NCBI GenBank assembly: GCA_937902925.1
Contig: CALFNN010000073.1
Span: 1 to 36,417 of the forward strand
Origin: an uncultured Opitutaceae bacterium
GTDB lineage: Bacteria > Verrucomicrobiota > Verrucomicrobiia > Opitutales > Opitutaceae
Length of the DNA: 36,417 bases
Direction of reading: 5' to 3'
Both the position numbers and the translations under genes were made by a program. How positions within the stretch are numbered: position 1 is the first letter of the stretch; every line of letters starts with the position of its first letter. Below are positions 17,761 through 25,023 of this stretch, piece by piece. The notes under the pieces are model-generated. The model saw only the letters and a program-made list of their open reading frames with translations. It ran no database searches and was not told the origin of the DNA.

Positions 17761-18684
17761 CTAGAGCTTGGGCTCTTTCAGCGACAACGGTTCCTGGCTG
17801 ATGATGACCTTGTAGCCCAGCAGGCGTTCGGCCTCCTCGATGCCACCCTGGAGATCGCCGACCGCGTTCATCTTGCTGAGATCGACGCCGATGGTGACGA
17901 GGATCTGCGCGATTTCGGCGGACAGGCCGGTGATGATGACGCTCGCGCCCATGAGGCGCGAGGCTTCGACCGTCTTCACCAGGTGATTCGCGACAATCTG
18001 GTCGATCGTCGGGACGCCGGTGATGTCGACGACGACGACCTTCGCGCGGTTGCCGCGGATGCCGCGGAGCAATTGTTCGGTCAACTGCCGAGCCCGCTGC
18101 GCGTCGATCACGCCGATGATGGGCAGGATCAGCAGGCGCTCGCGCACCTGGAGCACCGGCGTGGACAGCTCGCGGATCGCCTCCTGCTGCTGGCGGATGA
18201 CGCGCTCGCGCTCCTGCACGAAGCTGACCGCCACCGTGTTCGCGATGCGGTTGGCCGCCGGCTCGTAGGCGTCGAGCACGCGGTTGAGCAGGTCGAAATC
18301 GGCCTGGTATTTCTTGAACAGCGAACGTGCGAGCACGTCGCGCAACAGCAGCACGATGCCGACGACCTCGTGCGTTTCGACGCCGCGGGGGATGATGCGC
18401 TCGGACAGGTTGCGCGCGTAGGCCTGCAGGGCCTCGACACTGCCGGTCTCGAGCACTTCCACGTAGTTGTCATACACCGAGGTCGCCTCGGAGAAGATTT
18501 CCTCCTTCGTCATCGCCGTCAGCAATTGTGCGTCCGTGATGCGGCGCGCCCATTCCTCGCGCAACTGCGTGCGGTTTTGGCGAAGGTGCGAGACTAGTTC
18601 CCGCAGCAATGGATCGCTGTAATCCGCGGTCGGTTTCGTGGGTTGCGTGATGTTCTGGATCTTGAATTCGGGCTTTTTTTTCAT
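17761..18684 (-). CDS. rsbR: RsbR-type stressosome sensor (RsbRD N-domain plus STAS)
   Basis: This 307-residue protein has an N-terminal helical, globin-like RsbRD domain (about 25-160: LREEWARRI, EEIFSEATSVYDNYV, VVGIVLLLRDVLARSLF), a helical linker and a C-terminal STAS domain (about 178-295). The linker threonine T175 (ELSTPVL) matches T171 of Bacillus RsbRA. The position of RsbRA T205, inside the STAS domain, appears as Gln (Q229 in PTIDQIVANHL), so only one of the two RsbT sites is kept, if my alignment is right. RsbR proteins form the turrets and core of the stressosome and sense stress through the N-domain; the signal here is unknown and no heme ligand can be assigned. I chose the ATG at 18684 because the region upstream is intergenic and holds the shared promoter-type motif. 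Confidence 0.95.
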   Translation of the reverse strand: MKKKPEFKIQNITQPTKPTADYSDPLLRELVSHLRQNRTQLREEWARRITDAQLLTAMTKEEIFSEATSVYDNYVEVLETGSVEALQAYARNLSERIIPRGVETHEVVGIVLLLRDVLARSLFKKYQADFDLLNRVLDAYEPAANRIANTVAVSFVQERERVIRQQQEAIRELSTPVLQVRERLLILPIIGVIDAQRARQLTEQLLRGIRGNRAKVVVVDITGVPTIDQIVANHLVKTVEASRLMGASVIITGLSAEIAQILVTIGVDLSKMNAVGDLQGGIEEAERLLGYKVIISQEPLSLKEPKL

Positions 18685-18770
18685 GGGCAGGCGGCGGAAT
18701 GTGAAGTGATGCTGAATGCAGCGGTTACAGGATGCGCGGCGAGTGTAGTGATCCCTTCTAGTGACGGCAC

Positions 18771-18811
18771 ATGGGGTAGGCAACGAAGACCAAGGTAGGT
18801 ATATACCCCAT
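18771..18811 (-). promoter_or_regulatory. inverted repeat and shared motif upstream of rsbR (site A)
   Basis: ATGGGGTA (18771-18778) and TACCCCAT (18804-18811) form an 8-base inverted repeat with a 25-base spacer. On the minus strand the right half reads ATGGGGTATATACCTACC followed by TTGG (18790-18811) and closely matches site B. It ends 106 bases upstream of the rsbR ATG. It could be an activator site, an alternative-sigma promoter (GGGTAT resembles a sigma-B -10) or both. Confidence 0.5.
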
Positions 18812-18819
18812 AGGCCCGG

Positions 18820-19329
18820 TCAGACTTGGGAAAATTCGAATTTCGACTGTGCAGTCGGCACCGTGCCGAGCACCGGGCGGTGCCCAGGCTCCGCGCTCGC
18901 GCTCTCCGCGCCGCTGGCAAACAAGGCCGGTTCGCGATCGGCATGCCGGAATCGCTGGAACAGGGAACGACCGAGCAGATCCCGTAACAGCAGGACCGTC
19001 CCGATGACGTCGACCGTGCGCACTCCGCGCGCATCCACGCGCGCCTGGAGATAGTCGCTGCATTCCCGCAGCGCCGAGCCGCCACCGCGCGCAAACGCCG
19101 CGAGGTAGCGATCCAGCGCCGCCGCCGCCTCGCTGAAAATCTCCTGGTGCGTCAGCGGCGACAACAGCTGGGCGTGAACGATTCGTCGACACCACTCCGC
19201 CTGCAGTTGCATTCGCGTCGAATGCAGGTGGGCCAGAAAATTTGCGCGCAACGGTGGCTGCGCCTCGTCGGATGCGCTGCCGGCCCGATGGGCGGCACCG
19301 CGGTTCGTCGACTCAAGCACGTGTTTCAT
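18820..19329 (-). CDS. RsbR N-domain paralogue lacking the STAS domain
   Basis: This 169-residue protein aligns over about 100 residues with the N-terminal half of the next gene's product, RsbR: EWCRRIVHAQLLSPLTHQEIF against EWARRITDAQLLTAMTKEEIF, and VIGTVLLLRDLLGRSLFQRF against VVGIVLLLRDVLARSLFKKY. After that it ends in about 40 low-complexity residues with no STAS domain, so it cannot enter the stressosome core in the usual way. It could dimerise with the RsbR turret and change sensing, act as an independent sensor, or be a decaying gene. The reading frame is intact and the domain is well kept, which argues against simple decay. The ATG at 19329 has no strong ribosome binding site. It lies 135 bases upstream of rsbR and may be separately transcribed. 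Confidence 0.85.
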   Translation of the reverse strand: MKHVLESTNRGAAHRAGSASDEAQPPLRANFLAHLHSTRMQLQAEWCRRIVHAQLLSPLTHQEIFSEAAAALDRYLAAFARGGGSALRECSDYLQARVDARGVRTVDVIGTVLLLRDLLGRSLFQRFRHADREPALFASGAESASAEPGHRPVLGTVPTAQSKFEFSQV

Positions 19330-19434
19330 GTTCGGACTGGATGCGGGTTGTTCTGGGTTGGGTTCCTGCTGGACCGACGGGGAAGTGCCGGACGCCTTCC
19401 TTCCTCCCTGTTTTATTAGGTTTCGAAAGAACCC

Positions 19435-19455
19435 CCAAGTAGGTTCTCACCCCAT
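19435..19455 (-). promoter_or_regulatory. shared motif between the RsbR N-domain gene and the second GH9 gene (site B)
   Basis: On the minus strand this reads ATGGGGTGAGAACCTAC followed by TTGG, matching site A except in the central bases and for one missing base. It ends 106 bases upstream of the ATG at 19329, the same distance as site A from rsbR. It also lies 36-56 bases upstream of the GTG of the divergent GH9 gene, so it could affect both directions. The rest of the 19330-19490 gap shows no gene. Confidence 0.5.
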
Positions 19456-19490
19456 CCGCACGGACGTTGTGAATAACCTTTAATGGGCGC

Positions 19491-22121
19491 GTGAGACCCG
19501 ACGCCGAACTCCGTGGCCGCGCATCCGTCGTCGTCGCCACGATCGGCGCGATTCTTTCCCATTCGTTCCTTTTCGCCGCGCCTCCCGTCGCACCGCGCTT
19601 CCCTTCGCTGGCGCTGCCTGTGCCCGGCGCGACCAGTCTGGCCGTGCTCTCGCCCACCGTGCTCGAAATCACGACGATCACGGCGCCCCCCGCGCCCGCC
19701 AACGCAGGCGAAATTCAACCGCCGGGCGATCTGCCCTCGCTCGTCCCGTCTGACTACGCCGTCACCGTTGATACGCGGGCTGTCTCCGTGCGCGCGGTGG
19801 GTTTCAAGCGGAGGCCCGTCTATGCGCCGCTCAAGTCCCGTGACCTCCGCGTCGGTAACTGCATCTATCTCCAACTCGCCGCCTCGATTCCCGATGGCGC
19901 GCGCGTCGCCGTCGCCACCGCCACCACAAAACTTTTCCCGCCGGGCCTTCAGGTCACCGCAGTCGCCGATCCGCTGCGGTCCGGTCCGGCCCTGCATGTC
20001 GACCAGGTCGGCTACGCGACTCCCGATTCGAAAACAGCCTTCGTCGGTTTCTATCTCGGCTCGCTCGGTGAACTCGCGTTGCCCGCCGCGCAGGATTTCA
20101 CGTTGCTCGATGCCCGCTCCGGCCGGCCGGTGTTTCACGGCCGGTTGACGCCGCGCCCCGACCGCGGATTTCCGCAGCCGTGGTATCGGCAGGTGGCCGA
20201 GGCCGACTTCACCGCCTTCCGCACGCCGGGCGAATACCGGCTGGCCGTGCCCGGTCTCGGCGCCTCCGACCCGTTCTTCATCGCCGACGGCATCGCCGGC
20301 GCCTTCGCCCGCACCTTCGCCCTCGGCCTGTATCATCAGCGCTGTGGAACCGACAACGCCCTCCCCTTCACCCGGTTCGTCCACGACGCCTGCCACACCG
20401 CCCCCGCCGAGGTGCCGACCGCGGACTTCAAGCCGACGCAGCAATTCCTCGCCGCGGCGGCGGCCGAGAATCCCAACCCGCGCCAGACCGCCCCACCACT
20501 CACCAGCACCGACGCGAGCCTCTACCCGTTTGTCCGCCAGGGAAAAATCGACGTCTCCGGCGGCCACCACGACGCGGGCGACTACAGCAAATACACCATC
20601 AACAGCGCGGGGCTGATCCATCACCTGGTGTTCGCCGCCGATGTGTTTCCCGGCGCCGGCGATCTCGACAACCTGGGGCTGCCCGAAAGCGGCGACGGCC
20701 GCAGCGATCTCCTGCAGGAGGCGAAATGGGAGGCGGATTTCCTCGTGAAGATGCAGGACGACGACGGCGGTTTCTATTTTCTCGTCTACCCGCGCGACCG
20801 GAAATACGAGCACGACGTCCTGCCCGACCACGGCGACCCGCAGGTCGTCTGGCCGAAAAATACCGCGGCCACCGCCGCCGCGGTCGCCGCGCTCGCGCAG
20901 TGCGGATCGTCGCCGCGCTTCCGGCGCGAGTTTCCCGACGCCGCCGCCCGCTACCTCCAGGCCGCGCGCCGCGGCTGGGAATTCCTCCTCGCCGCGATCG
21001 CGCGCCACGATCGCGACGGCGCCTATCAAAAACTCACGCACTACGGGGACGAGTTCATGCACGACGACGAACTCGCCTGGGCCGCCTGCGAGCTTTTTGC
21101 CGCGACCGGCGACCCATCGTTTCACGACCGGATTCAGGCGTGGCTGCACCCCGCCGATCCGGCGACCCGCCGCTGGGGCTGGTGGCGGATGTGCGAGGGT
21201 TATGGCCGGGCCATCCGCTGCTACGCCTTCGCCGCGCGCTCCGGCCGGCTGGCCCGCGACCGGCTCGATCCGCTTCTGCTCACCCAGTGCGAGAACGAAA
21301 TCGCCGCCTGCGCCGACGACTGGCTCCATGCCGCGCAACAGAGCGCCTACGGCACCAGTTTCCCGGAGCAGACCAAGCGCACCCTCAGCGCCGGCTGGTA
21401 TTTTCCCACCGATCCGGCGTTCGACCTCGCGGTTGCCTGTCAGCTCGATTTTCCAAAATTCAACGACCCGCGCGCCGCTTATCGCGCGGCGATCTTCACG
21501 AACCTCAACTACGCCGCCGGCTGCAACCCGGTCAATGTATCCTACATCGCGGGCCTCGGCTGGCACCGGCCGCAGGAGATCGTGCATCAGTATGCGCAAA
21601 ACGACCGTCGCGCCCTCCCGCCCTCCGGCATTCCGATCGGCGCGTTGCAGGACGGCTTCGGCTGGATGGATCTCTACGGGCGCGAACTCGGCGCGGAGTG
21701 CTATCCGCTCGATGGCGCCAAGGAGAATCCCTACCCGATCTACGATCGCTGGGGCGACAGCTTCAACCTGAAGACGGAATTCGTCATCGTGAACCAGGCG
21801 CGCGCGCTCGCGACGGCCGCCTGGCTCATGGCGCAATCGCCATTGCGCGACCAGCCCTGGCGGCCGGTTCCCGCCAAGATCGCCGGCGTGCCGGCCACGT
21901 TGACCGTGAACCAAACCGTGACAGCCCGACTGCAGGTCGCCGGCCTCGACTTCGCGCAGGCGCGCATCGTGTGGGAGGCGCGCGGCCAGCCACCGGCGTT
22001 CGCCCGCGAATTCACGTTCGCTGCGCACGAGTCCGGACCGCAATGGATCGAGGCCGAGGCCCAATGGCCCGACGGTCGCCGGGAGTTCGGCGCAATGGAA
22101 TTCACCGCCGTCCCGCGGTAG
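19491..22121 (+). CDS. secreted GH9 family glycosidase (probable endo-beta-1,4-glucanase)
   Basis: This 876-residue protein has a signal-type N-terminus (hydrophobic stretch about 11-29), a CelD-type Ig-like domain (about 35-270), a GH9 catalytic (alpha/alpha)6 domain (about 275-790) and a C-terminal Ig-like domain (about 793-875). Catalytic residues are D361 and D364 in GGHHDAGDYSKY and likely proton donor E763 in NLKTEF. It closely matches residues about 1502-2356 of the giant GH9 protein, with long shared runs such as VGFKRR, LGLYHQRCGT and TRFVHDACHTAPAEVP, but it lacks every accessory module. The start is GTG at 19491; an ATG at 19482 meets a stop after three codons. The two genes are clear paralogues and may differ in location: this form soluble or periplasmic, the giant form surface- or polymer-bound. 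Substrate is not determined by sequence alone. Confidence 0.93.
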   Translation: MRPDAELRGRASVVVATIGAILSHSFLFAAPPVAPRFPSLALPVPGATSLAVLSPTVLEITTITAPPAPANAGEIQPPGDLPSLVPSDYAVTVDTRAVSVRAVGFKRRPVYAPLKSRDLRVGNCIYLQLAASIPDGARVAVATATTKLFPPGLQVTAVADPLRSGPALHVDQVGYATPDSKTAFVGFYLGSLGELALPAAQDFTLLDARSGRPVFHGRLTPRPDRGFPQPWYRQVAEADFTAFRTPGEYRLAVPGLGASDPFFIADGIAGAFARTFALGLYHQRCGTDNALPFTRFVHDACHTAPAEVPTADFKPTQQFLAAAAAENPNPRQTAPPLTSTDASLYPFVRQGKIDVSGGHHDAGDYSKYTINSAGLIHHLVFAADVFPGAGDLDNLGLPESGDGRSDLLQEAKWEADFLVKMQDDDGGFYFLVYPRDRKYEHDVLPDHGDPQVVWPKNTAATAAAVAALAQCGSSPRFRREFPDAAARYLQAARRGWEFLLAAIARHDRDGAYQKLTHYGDEFMHDDELAWAACELFAATGDPSFHDRIQAWLHPADPATRRWGWWRMCEGYGRAIRCYAFAARSGRLARDRLDPLLLTQCENEIAACADDWLHAAQQSAYGTSFPEQTKRTLSAGWYFPTDPAFDLAVACQLDFPKFNDPRAAYRAAIFTNLNYAAGCNPVNVSYIAGLGWHRPQEIVHQYAQNDRRALPPSGIPIGALQDGFGWMDLYGRELGAECYPLDGAKENPYPIYDRWGDSFNLKTEFVIVNQARALATAAWLMAQSPLRDQPWRPVPAKIAGVPATLTVNQTVTARLQVAGLDFAQARIVWEARGQPPAFAREFTFAAHESGPQWIEAEAQWPDGRREFGAMEFTAVPR

Positions 22122-22154
22122 CGCGGAAATTTCAGCACCTTCGCCGCGCCTCGA

Positions 22155-22216
22155 CGGAGAACGGACGTCCTCGCCGTTCCCTTGTCTCCTGAACGCACGA
22201 GGACGTCCGTTCTCCG
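22155..22216. repeat. perfect 19-bp inverted repeat downstream of the second GH9 gene
   Basis: CGGAGAACGGACGTCCTCG (22155-22173) is repeated in perfect reverse complement at 22198-22216, with a 24-base spacer. No T-run follows, so it is not a standard terminator. It may be a REP-like dispersed palindrome or a transcript-stabilising hairpin. No second copy occurs in this window. The arms themselves contain the palindrome GGACGTCC. Confidence 0.85.
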
Positions 22217-22260
22217 CTATCGCCGGGGCCTCGACCGCCCTCGCCGTCCCTCGCCGCGGC

Positions 22261-22283
22261 GGCCGGACGGCGGCCATTTTTTT
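22261..22283 (+). terminator. possible weak terminator before the exopolysaccharide operon
   Basis: GGCCG (22261-22265) pairs with CGGCC (22271-22275) over a 5-base loop, followed by A and seven T. The stem is short but all G/C. It would end transcription from the second GH9 gene. The remaining 22284-22401 gap holds no gene. Confidence 0.4.
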
Positions 22284-22401
22284 GGGGCCTCGTCCTCAGC
22301 CATTATAGGTGTTCACCCACTGCAACCAATCGGCGGTTGAAGTTACTGTATCGTAACACGGCCGCAGAACCGGTCGCGCCCGAACGCCATTAAGACCAAT
22401 C

Positions 22402-23601
22402 ATGAGACTGCTTTTCGTCCACGAAAGATTTGGTGCTCTCGGGGGCGCCGAGGTGAATGTCCTGCTGACGGCCCGCGAACTTTCCGCCCGCGGCCACACG
22501 GTCGGCCTGCTGCACGGGCCGGCGACTGGCCGGGAGGAGGCGGCCTGGCGCGAGACCTTTCCCGCCCGATTTTCGCTCGCGGGTGCCTCCTCGGCCATCG
22601 ACGCGCTCGACGGGGCGTTGCAACAGTTTCAGCCGGACGTGGCCTTCGTCCACAAGCTGGCGGATCTCGACGTCGTGGCCGCGCTGGCCGCGCAACCCGT
22701 GCCGGTCGCCCGCATGGTGCACGATCACGACCTGTGCTGCCTGCGCCGCTACAAATATCACCCGCTCAGCCGGCGGATCTGCACGCGGGCGCTCTCGCCG
22801 TATTGCGTGTTTCCGTGCGGGGCGACGCTCGCGCGCGATCCGGAGCGGCGGCTGACTTTTCGCTGGATCAGCTACGGTGCGAAGCGGCGCGAACTCGCCC
22901 TCAACCGCCGGTTTCAACGCGTCATCGTCGCCACGGACTACATGAAACAAGAGTTGATGCGCAACGGCTTTGCCGGCGATGCCATCGAGACCCACGCGCC
23001 GGTGCCCCGGCCCGCCGCCACGGCCTTTCAGTCCACGTTCGGTCCGCGCAACCTCATCGTCTACGCGGGCCAGGTGATCCGCGGCAAGGGCGTCGATGTT
23101 CTCCTCGAGGCGCTGGCGCGCGTCCGCGAGCCGTTTGAATGCGTCGTGCTCGGGGACGGCAACCACCGCGCGCACTGCGAAGACCTGAGCCACCGCCTCG
23201 GCCTCGCCGGCCGCGTCCGGTTCGCCGGCTTCGTGCCGCCGGAGGAAATCCCCGGATTCTATCGCGAAGCCACGCTCGCCGTGATGAGCTCGGTGTGGCC
23301 CGAGCCGTTTGGCGCCGTCGGCCTCGAGGCGATGCGCTGCGGGCTGCCGGTGGTGGCGTTCGACGCCGGCGGCATCCGCGAATGGCTCGTCGACGGCTGG
23401 AACGGTTTCCTCGTCCCGTGGATGGATCGCGCCGGCTACGCGGACCGCGTGGAGCGCCTGCTGCGCGACAAACCCCTCGCCCGGCAGCTCGGCGAACACG
23501 GGCGCACCTGGGCCGGCGAGCGCTTCGGCTTCGCGAACTACGTCACCGGCCTCGAGAATCTTTTCCGCCGCCTCGCGGGGCGCGGACCCACCATCCCATG
23601 A
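22402..23601 (+). CDS. GT4-type glycosyltransferase, first gene of the exopolysaccharide operon
   Basis: This 399-residue protein has the two-domain GT-B fold. The N-terminal donor-independent half starts MRLLFVHERFGALGGAEVNV; the C-terminal half has VYAGQVIRGKGVDVLLEAL, FAGFVPPEEIPGFY and the EX7E motif (E301 to E309 in EPFGAVGLE), which binds the nucleotide sugar in a retaining reaction. It probably adds a hexose to a lipid-linked intermediate on the cytoplasmic face. A cysteine-rich stretch (about residues 112-140, HDHDLCCLRRYK and RICTRALSPYCVFPCG) suggests a small metal-binding insertion found in some GT4 enzymes. The ATG follows a gap of 280 bases and opens the operon; the stop overlaps the next ATG (ATGA). 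The sugar cannot be named. Confidence 0.92.
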   Translation: MRLLFVHERFGALGGAEVNVLLTARELSARGHTVGLLHGPATGREEAAWRETFPARFSLAGASSAIDALDGALQQFQPDVAFVHKLADLDVVAALAAQPVPVARMVHDHDLCCLRRYKYHPLSRRICTRALSPYCVFPCGATLARDPERRLTFRWISYGAKRRELALNRRFQRVIVATDYMKQELMRNGFAGDAIETHAPVPRPAATAFQSTFGPRNLIVYAGQVIRGKGVDVLLEALARVREPFECVVLGDGNHRAHCEDLSHRLGLAGRVRFAGFVPPEEIPGFYREATLAVMSSVWPEPFGAVGLEAMRCGLPVVAFDAGGIREWLVDGWNGFLVPWMDRAGYADRVERLLRDKPLARQLGEHGRTWAGERFGFANYVTGLENLFRRLAGRGPTIP

Positions 23602-24302
23602 GGAAGCCCGGCGCCTATCAACTCGTCGCCGTCGTCGGCGGCAGCGGGGCCGGCAAAAGCTGGCTCGTCGGCCAGCTCCGCCGCCTGCTCGGCGAGAAGG
23701 CCGGGCATCTCGCGCTCGACGATTTCTACACCGACCTTTCGCATCTCGCCCCGAGCCGGCGCGAAGAGGTCAACCTCGACACTCCCGAGGCCATCGATTG
23801 GGAATGCCTCGGCCAGGTGCTGGCGGATCTCCGCGCCGGCACGCCCACCCTCGTCCCGCGTTTCGATCTCCTGACCCGGTGCCGGCTCGCCGAGCGCCTG
23901 CCGTGGTCGCCGCGCCCGCTCGTGCTGGTCGAAGGCCTCTGGCTGCTGCGCAGCCCCGCGCTGCGGCGGCTGTTCGACCTCAAGATCTTTCTCGACTCCC
24001 CCGCGCCGCTGCGCCTCCGCCGGCGCCTGCTGCGCGACGTCTCCGAGCGCGGGCGCACCGCCGCCGAGGTCAAGCACGCCTTCAAGTTCACCATCTCCCG
24101 GATGCACCGGCGCCACGTGGAGCCGCAACGGAAATGGGCCGATCTCGTGCTGACCCAGCCGCTGGTCGAGATCGAGGTGCGGGCGCTCGCCGACCGCTTC
24201 TGGGTTCTCCTGGAGACCGGCTCGCTGCTGCCGGCGTGGATGCGCGAAACCTTCCGCGCCGAATTGCTCGCCCTGCTTACCCAAGATGCCGCCCGCAACT
24301 GA
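23598..24302 (+). CDS. uridine kinase/phosphoribulokinase-family P-loop kinase
   Basis: This 234-residue protein has a Walker A motif GGSGAGKSW (about residues 14-22), ALDDFYTD (about 39-46), NLDTPEAIDWE in the place of the NFDHP segment of uridine kinases, PRFDLLTRCR, LVLVEGLWLL and the lid region RRRLLRDVSERGR. Family members phosphorylate uridine or related small molecules. It overlaps the upstream glycosyltransferase by 4 bases and the downstream transferase by 17, so it is firmly in the exopolysaccharide operon. A uridine kinase could feed UDP-sugar synthesis, but it could equally phosphorylate a sugar or another small molecule. The C-terminal third is less typical. Substrate is uncertain; kinase activity is likely. 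Confidence 0.82.
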   Translation: MRKPGAYQLVAVVGGSGAGKSWLVGQLRRLLGEKAGHLALDDFYTDLSHLAPSRREEVNLDTPEAIDWECLGQVLADLRAGTPTLVPRFDLLTRCRLAERLPWSPRPLVLVEGLWLLRSPALRRLFDLKIFLDSPAPLRLRRRLLRDVSERGRTAAEVKHAFKFTISRMHRRHVEPQRKWADLVLTQPLVEIEVRALADRFWVLLETGSLLPAWMRETFRAELLALLTQDAARN

Positions 24303-25023
24303 CCACGCCTGTCCGCCGCGCCTGCTCGCGCACTTCGATACCTTCGCCTCCCCCTGGGGCCGGCGCCGGCGGCAACTCTACCTCGGGTGGAAACGGCTGA
24401 GCTGGCGCTGGCTCGTGGGCGGCGCCCATCTGACGAAACGCGCGCTCGACCTCGCCGCCAGCTTCGCCGCCCTCGTGCTGCTCAGCCCCCTCTTCCTGCT
24501 CATTGCCTGCCTGATCAAGCTCGAGGATCGCGGCCCCGTGATTTTCCCGCAGATTCGCGTCGGCCGCTTCGGGCGCGAATTCCGGATGTTCAAGTTTCGC
24601 TCGATGCGGCCCGACGCCGAGCAACGGCTCCAGGAACTGCTCGCGAGGAACCGCCACCTCCACGGCGTCACGTTCAAGCTCAAGGACGACCCGCGGATCA
24701 CGCGCGTCGGCCACTGGCTGCGGAAATACTCCTTCGACGAGCTGCCCCAGTTCTACAACGTGCTCGTCGGCGACATGTCGCTCGTCGGGCCGCGCCCGCC
24801 CGTGCCGCGCGAGGTCGCGCTCTACTCGCTCGCCGACCGCCGGCGCCTCGCGATCAAGCCCGGCATCACGTGCATCTGGCAGATCAGCGGTCGCGCCGAG
24901 ATCGATTTTCCCGGGCAGGTGCAGCTCGACGTCCGCTACATCGAGAGCCGCAGCCTCTGGCAGGACCTCAAGATCCTCGGCCGGACGATTCCCGCGGTGC
25001 TCGCGGGCACGGGAGCCTATTGA
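24286..25023 (+). CDS. undecaprenyl-phosphate sugar-1-phosphate transferase (polyisoprenyl-phosphate hexose-1-phosphate transferase family)
   Basis: This 245-residue protein has the bacterial sugar transferase domain with one hydrophobic, probably re-entrant membrane segment (about 56-78) and no extra N-terminal membrane domain. Family landmarks are KFRSMRPDAE, KDDPRITRVGHWLRKYSFDELPQF with the catalytic Asp-Glu pair D151-E152, VGDMSLVGPRP and the closing KPGITCIWQISGRAEIDF. It would transfer a sugar phosphate from a nucleotide sugar to undecaprenyl phosphate, the first committed step of exopolysaccharide repeat-unit assembly, at the inner membrane. It overlaps the kinase gene by 17 bases and the next gene by one base (TGATG). 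Which sugar is used cannot be read from the sequence. All key residues are present. Confidence 0.94.
   Translation: MPPATDHACPPRLLAHFDTFASPWGRRRRQLYLGWKRLSWRWLVGGAHLTKRALDLAASFAALVLLSPLFLLIACLIKLEDRGPVIFPQIRVGRFGREFRMFKFRSMRPDAEQRLQELLARNRHLHGVTFKLKDDPRITRVGHWLRKYSFDELPQFYNVLVGDMSLVGPRPPVPREVALYSLADRRRLAIKPGITCIWQISGRAEIDFPGQVQLDVRYIESRSLWQDLKILGRTIPAVLAGTGAY

Noticed and set aside
22306-22321. TAGGTGTTCACCCACT, which matches 12 of 16 bases of site B.
   Set aside because: The CCAAG flank is missing, the last part differs, and in this orientation no minus-strand gene follows. It is too weak to call a third site.
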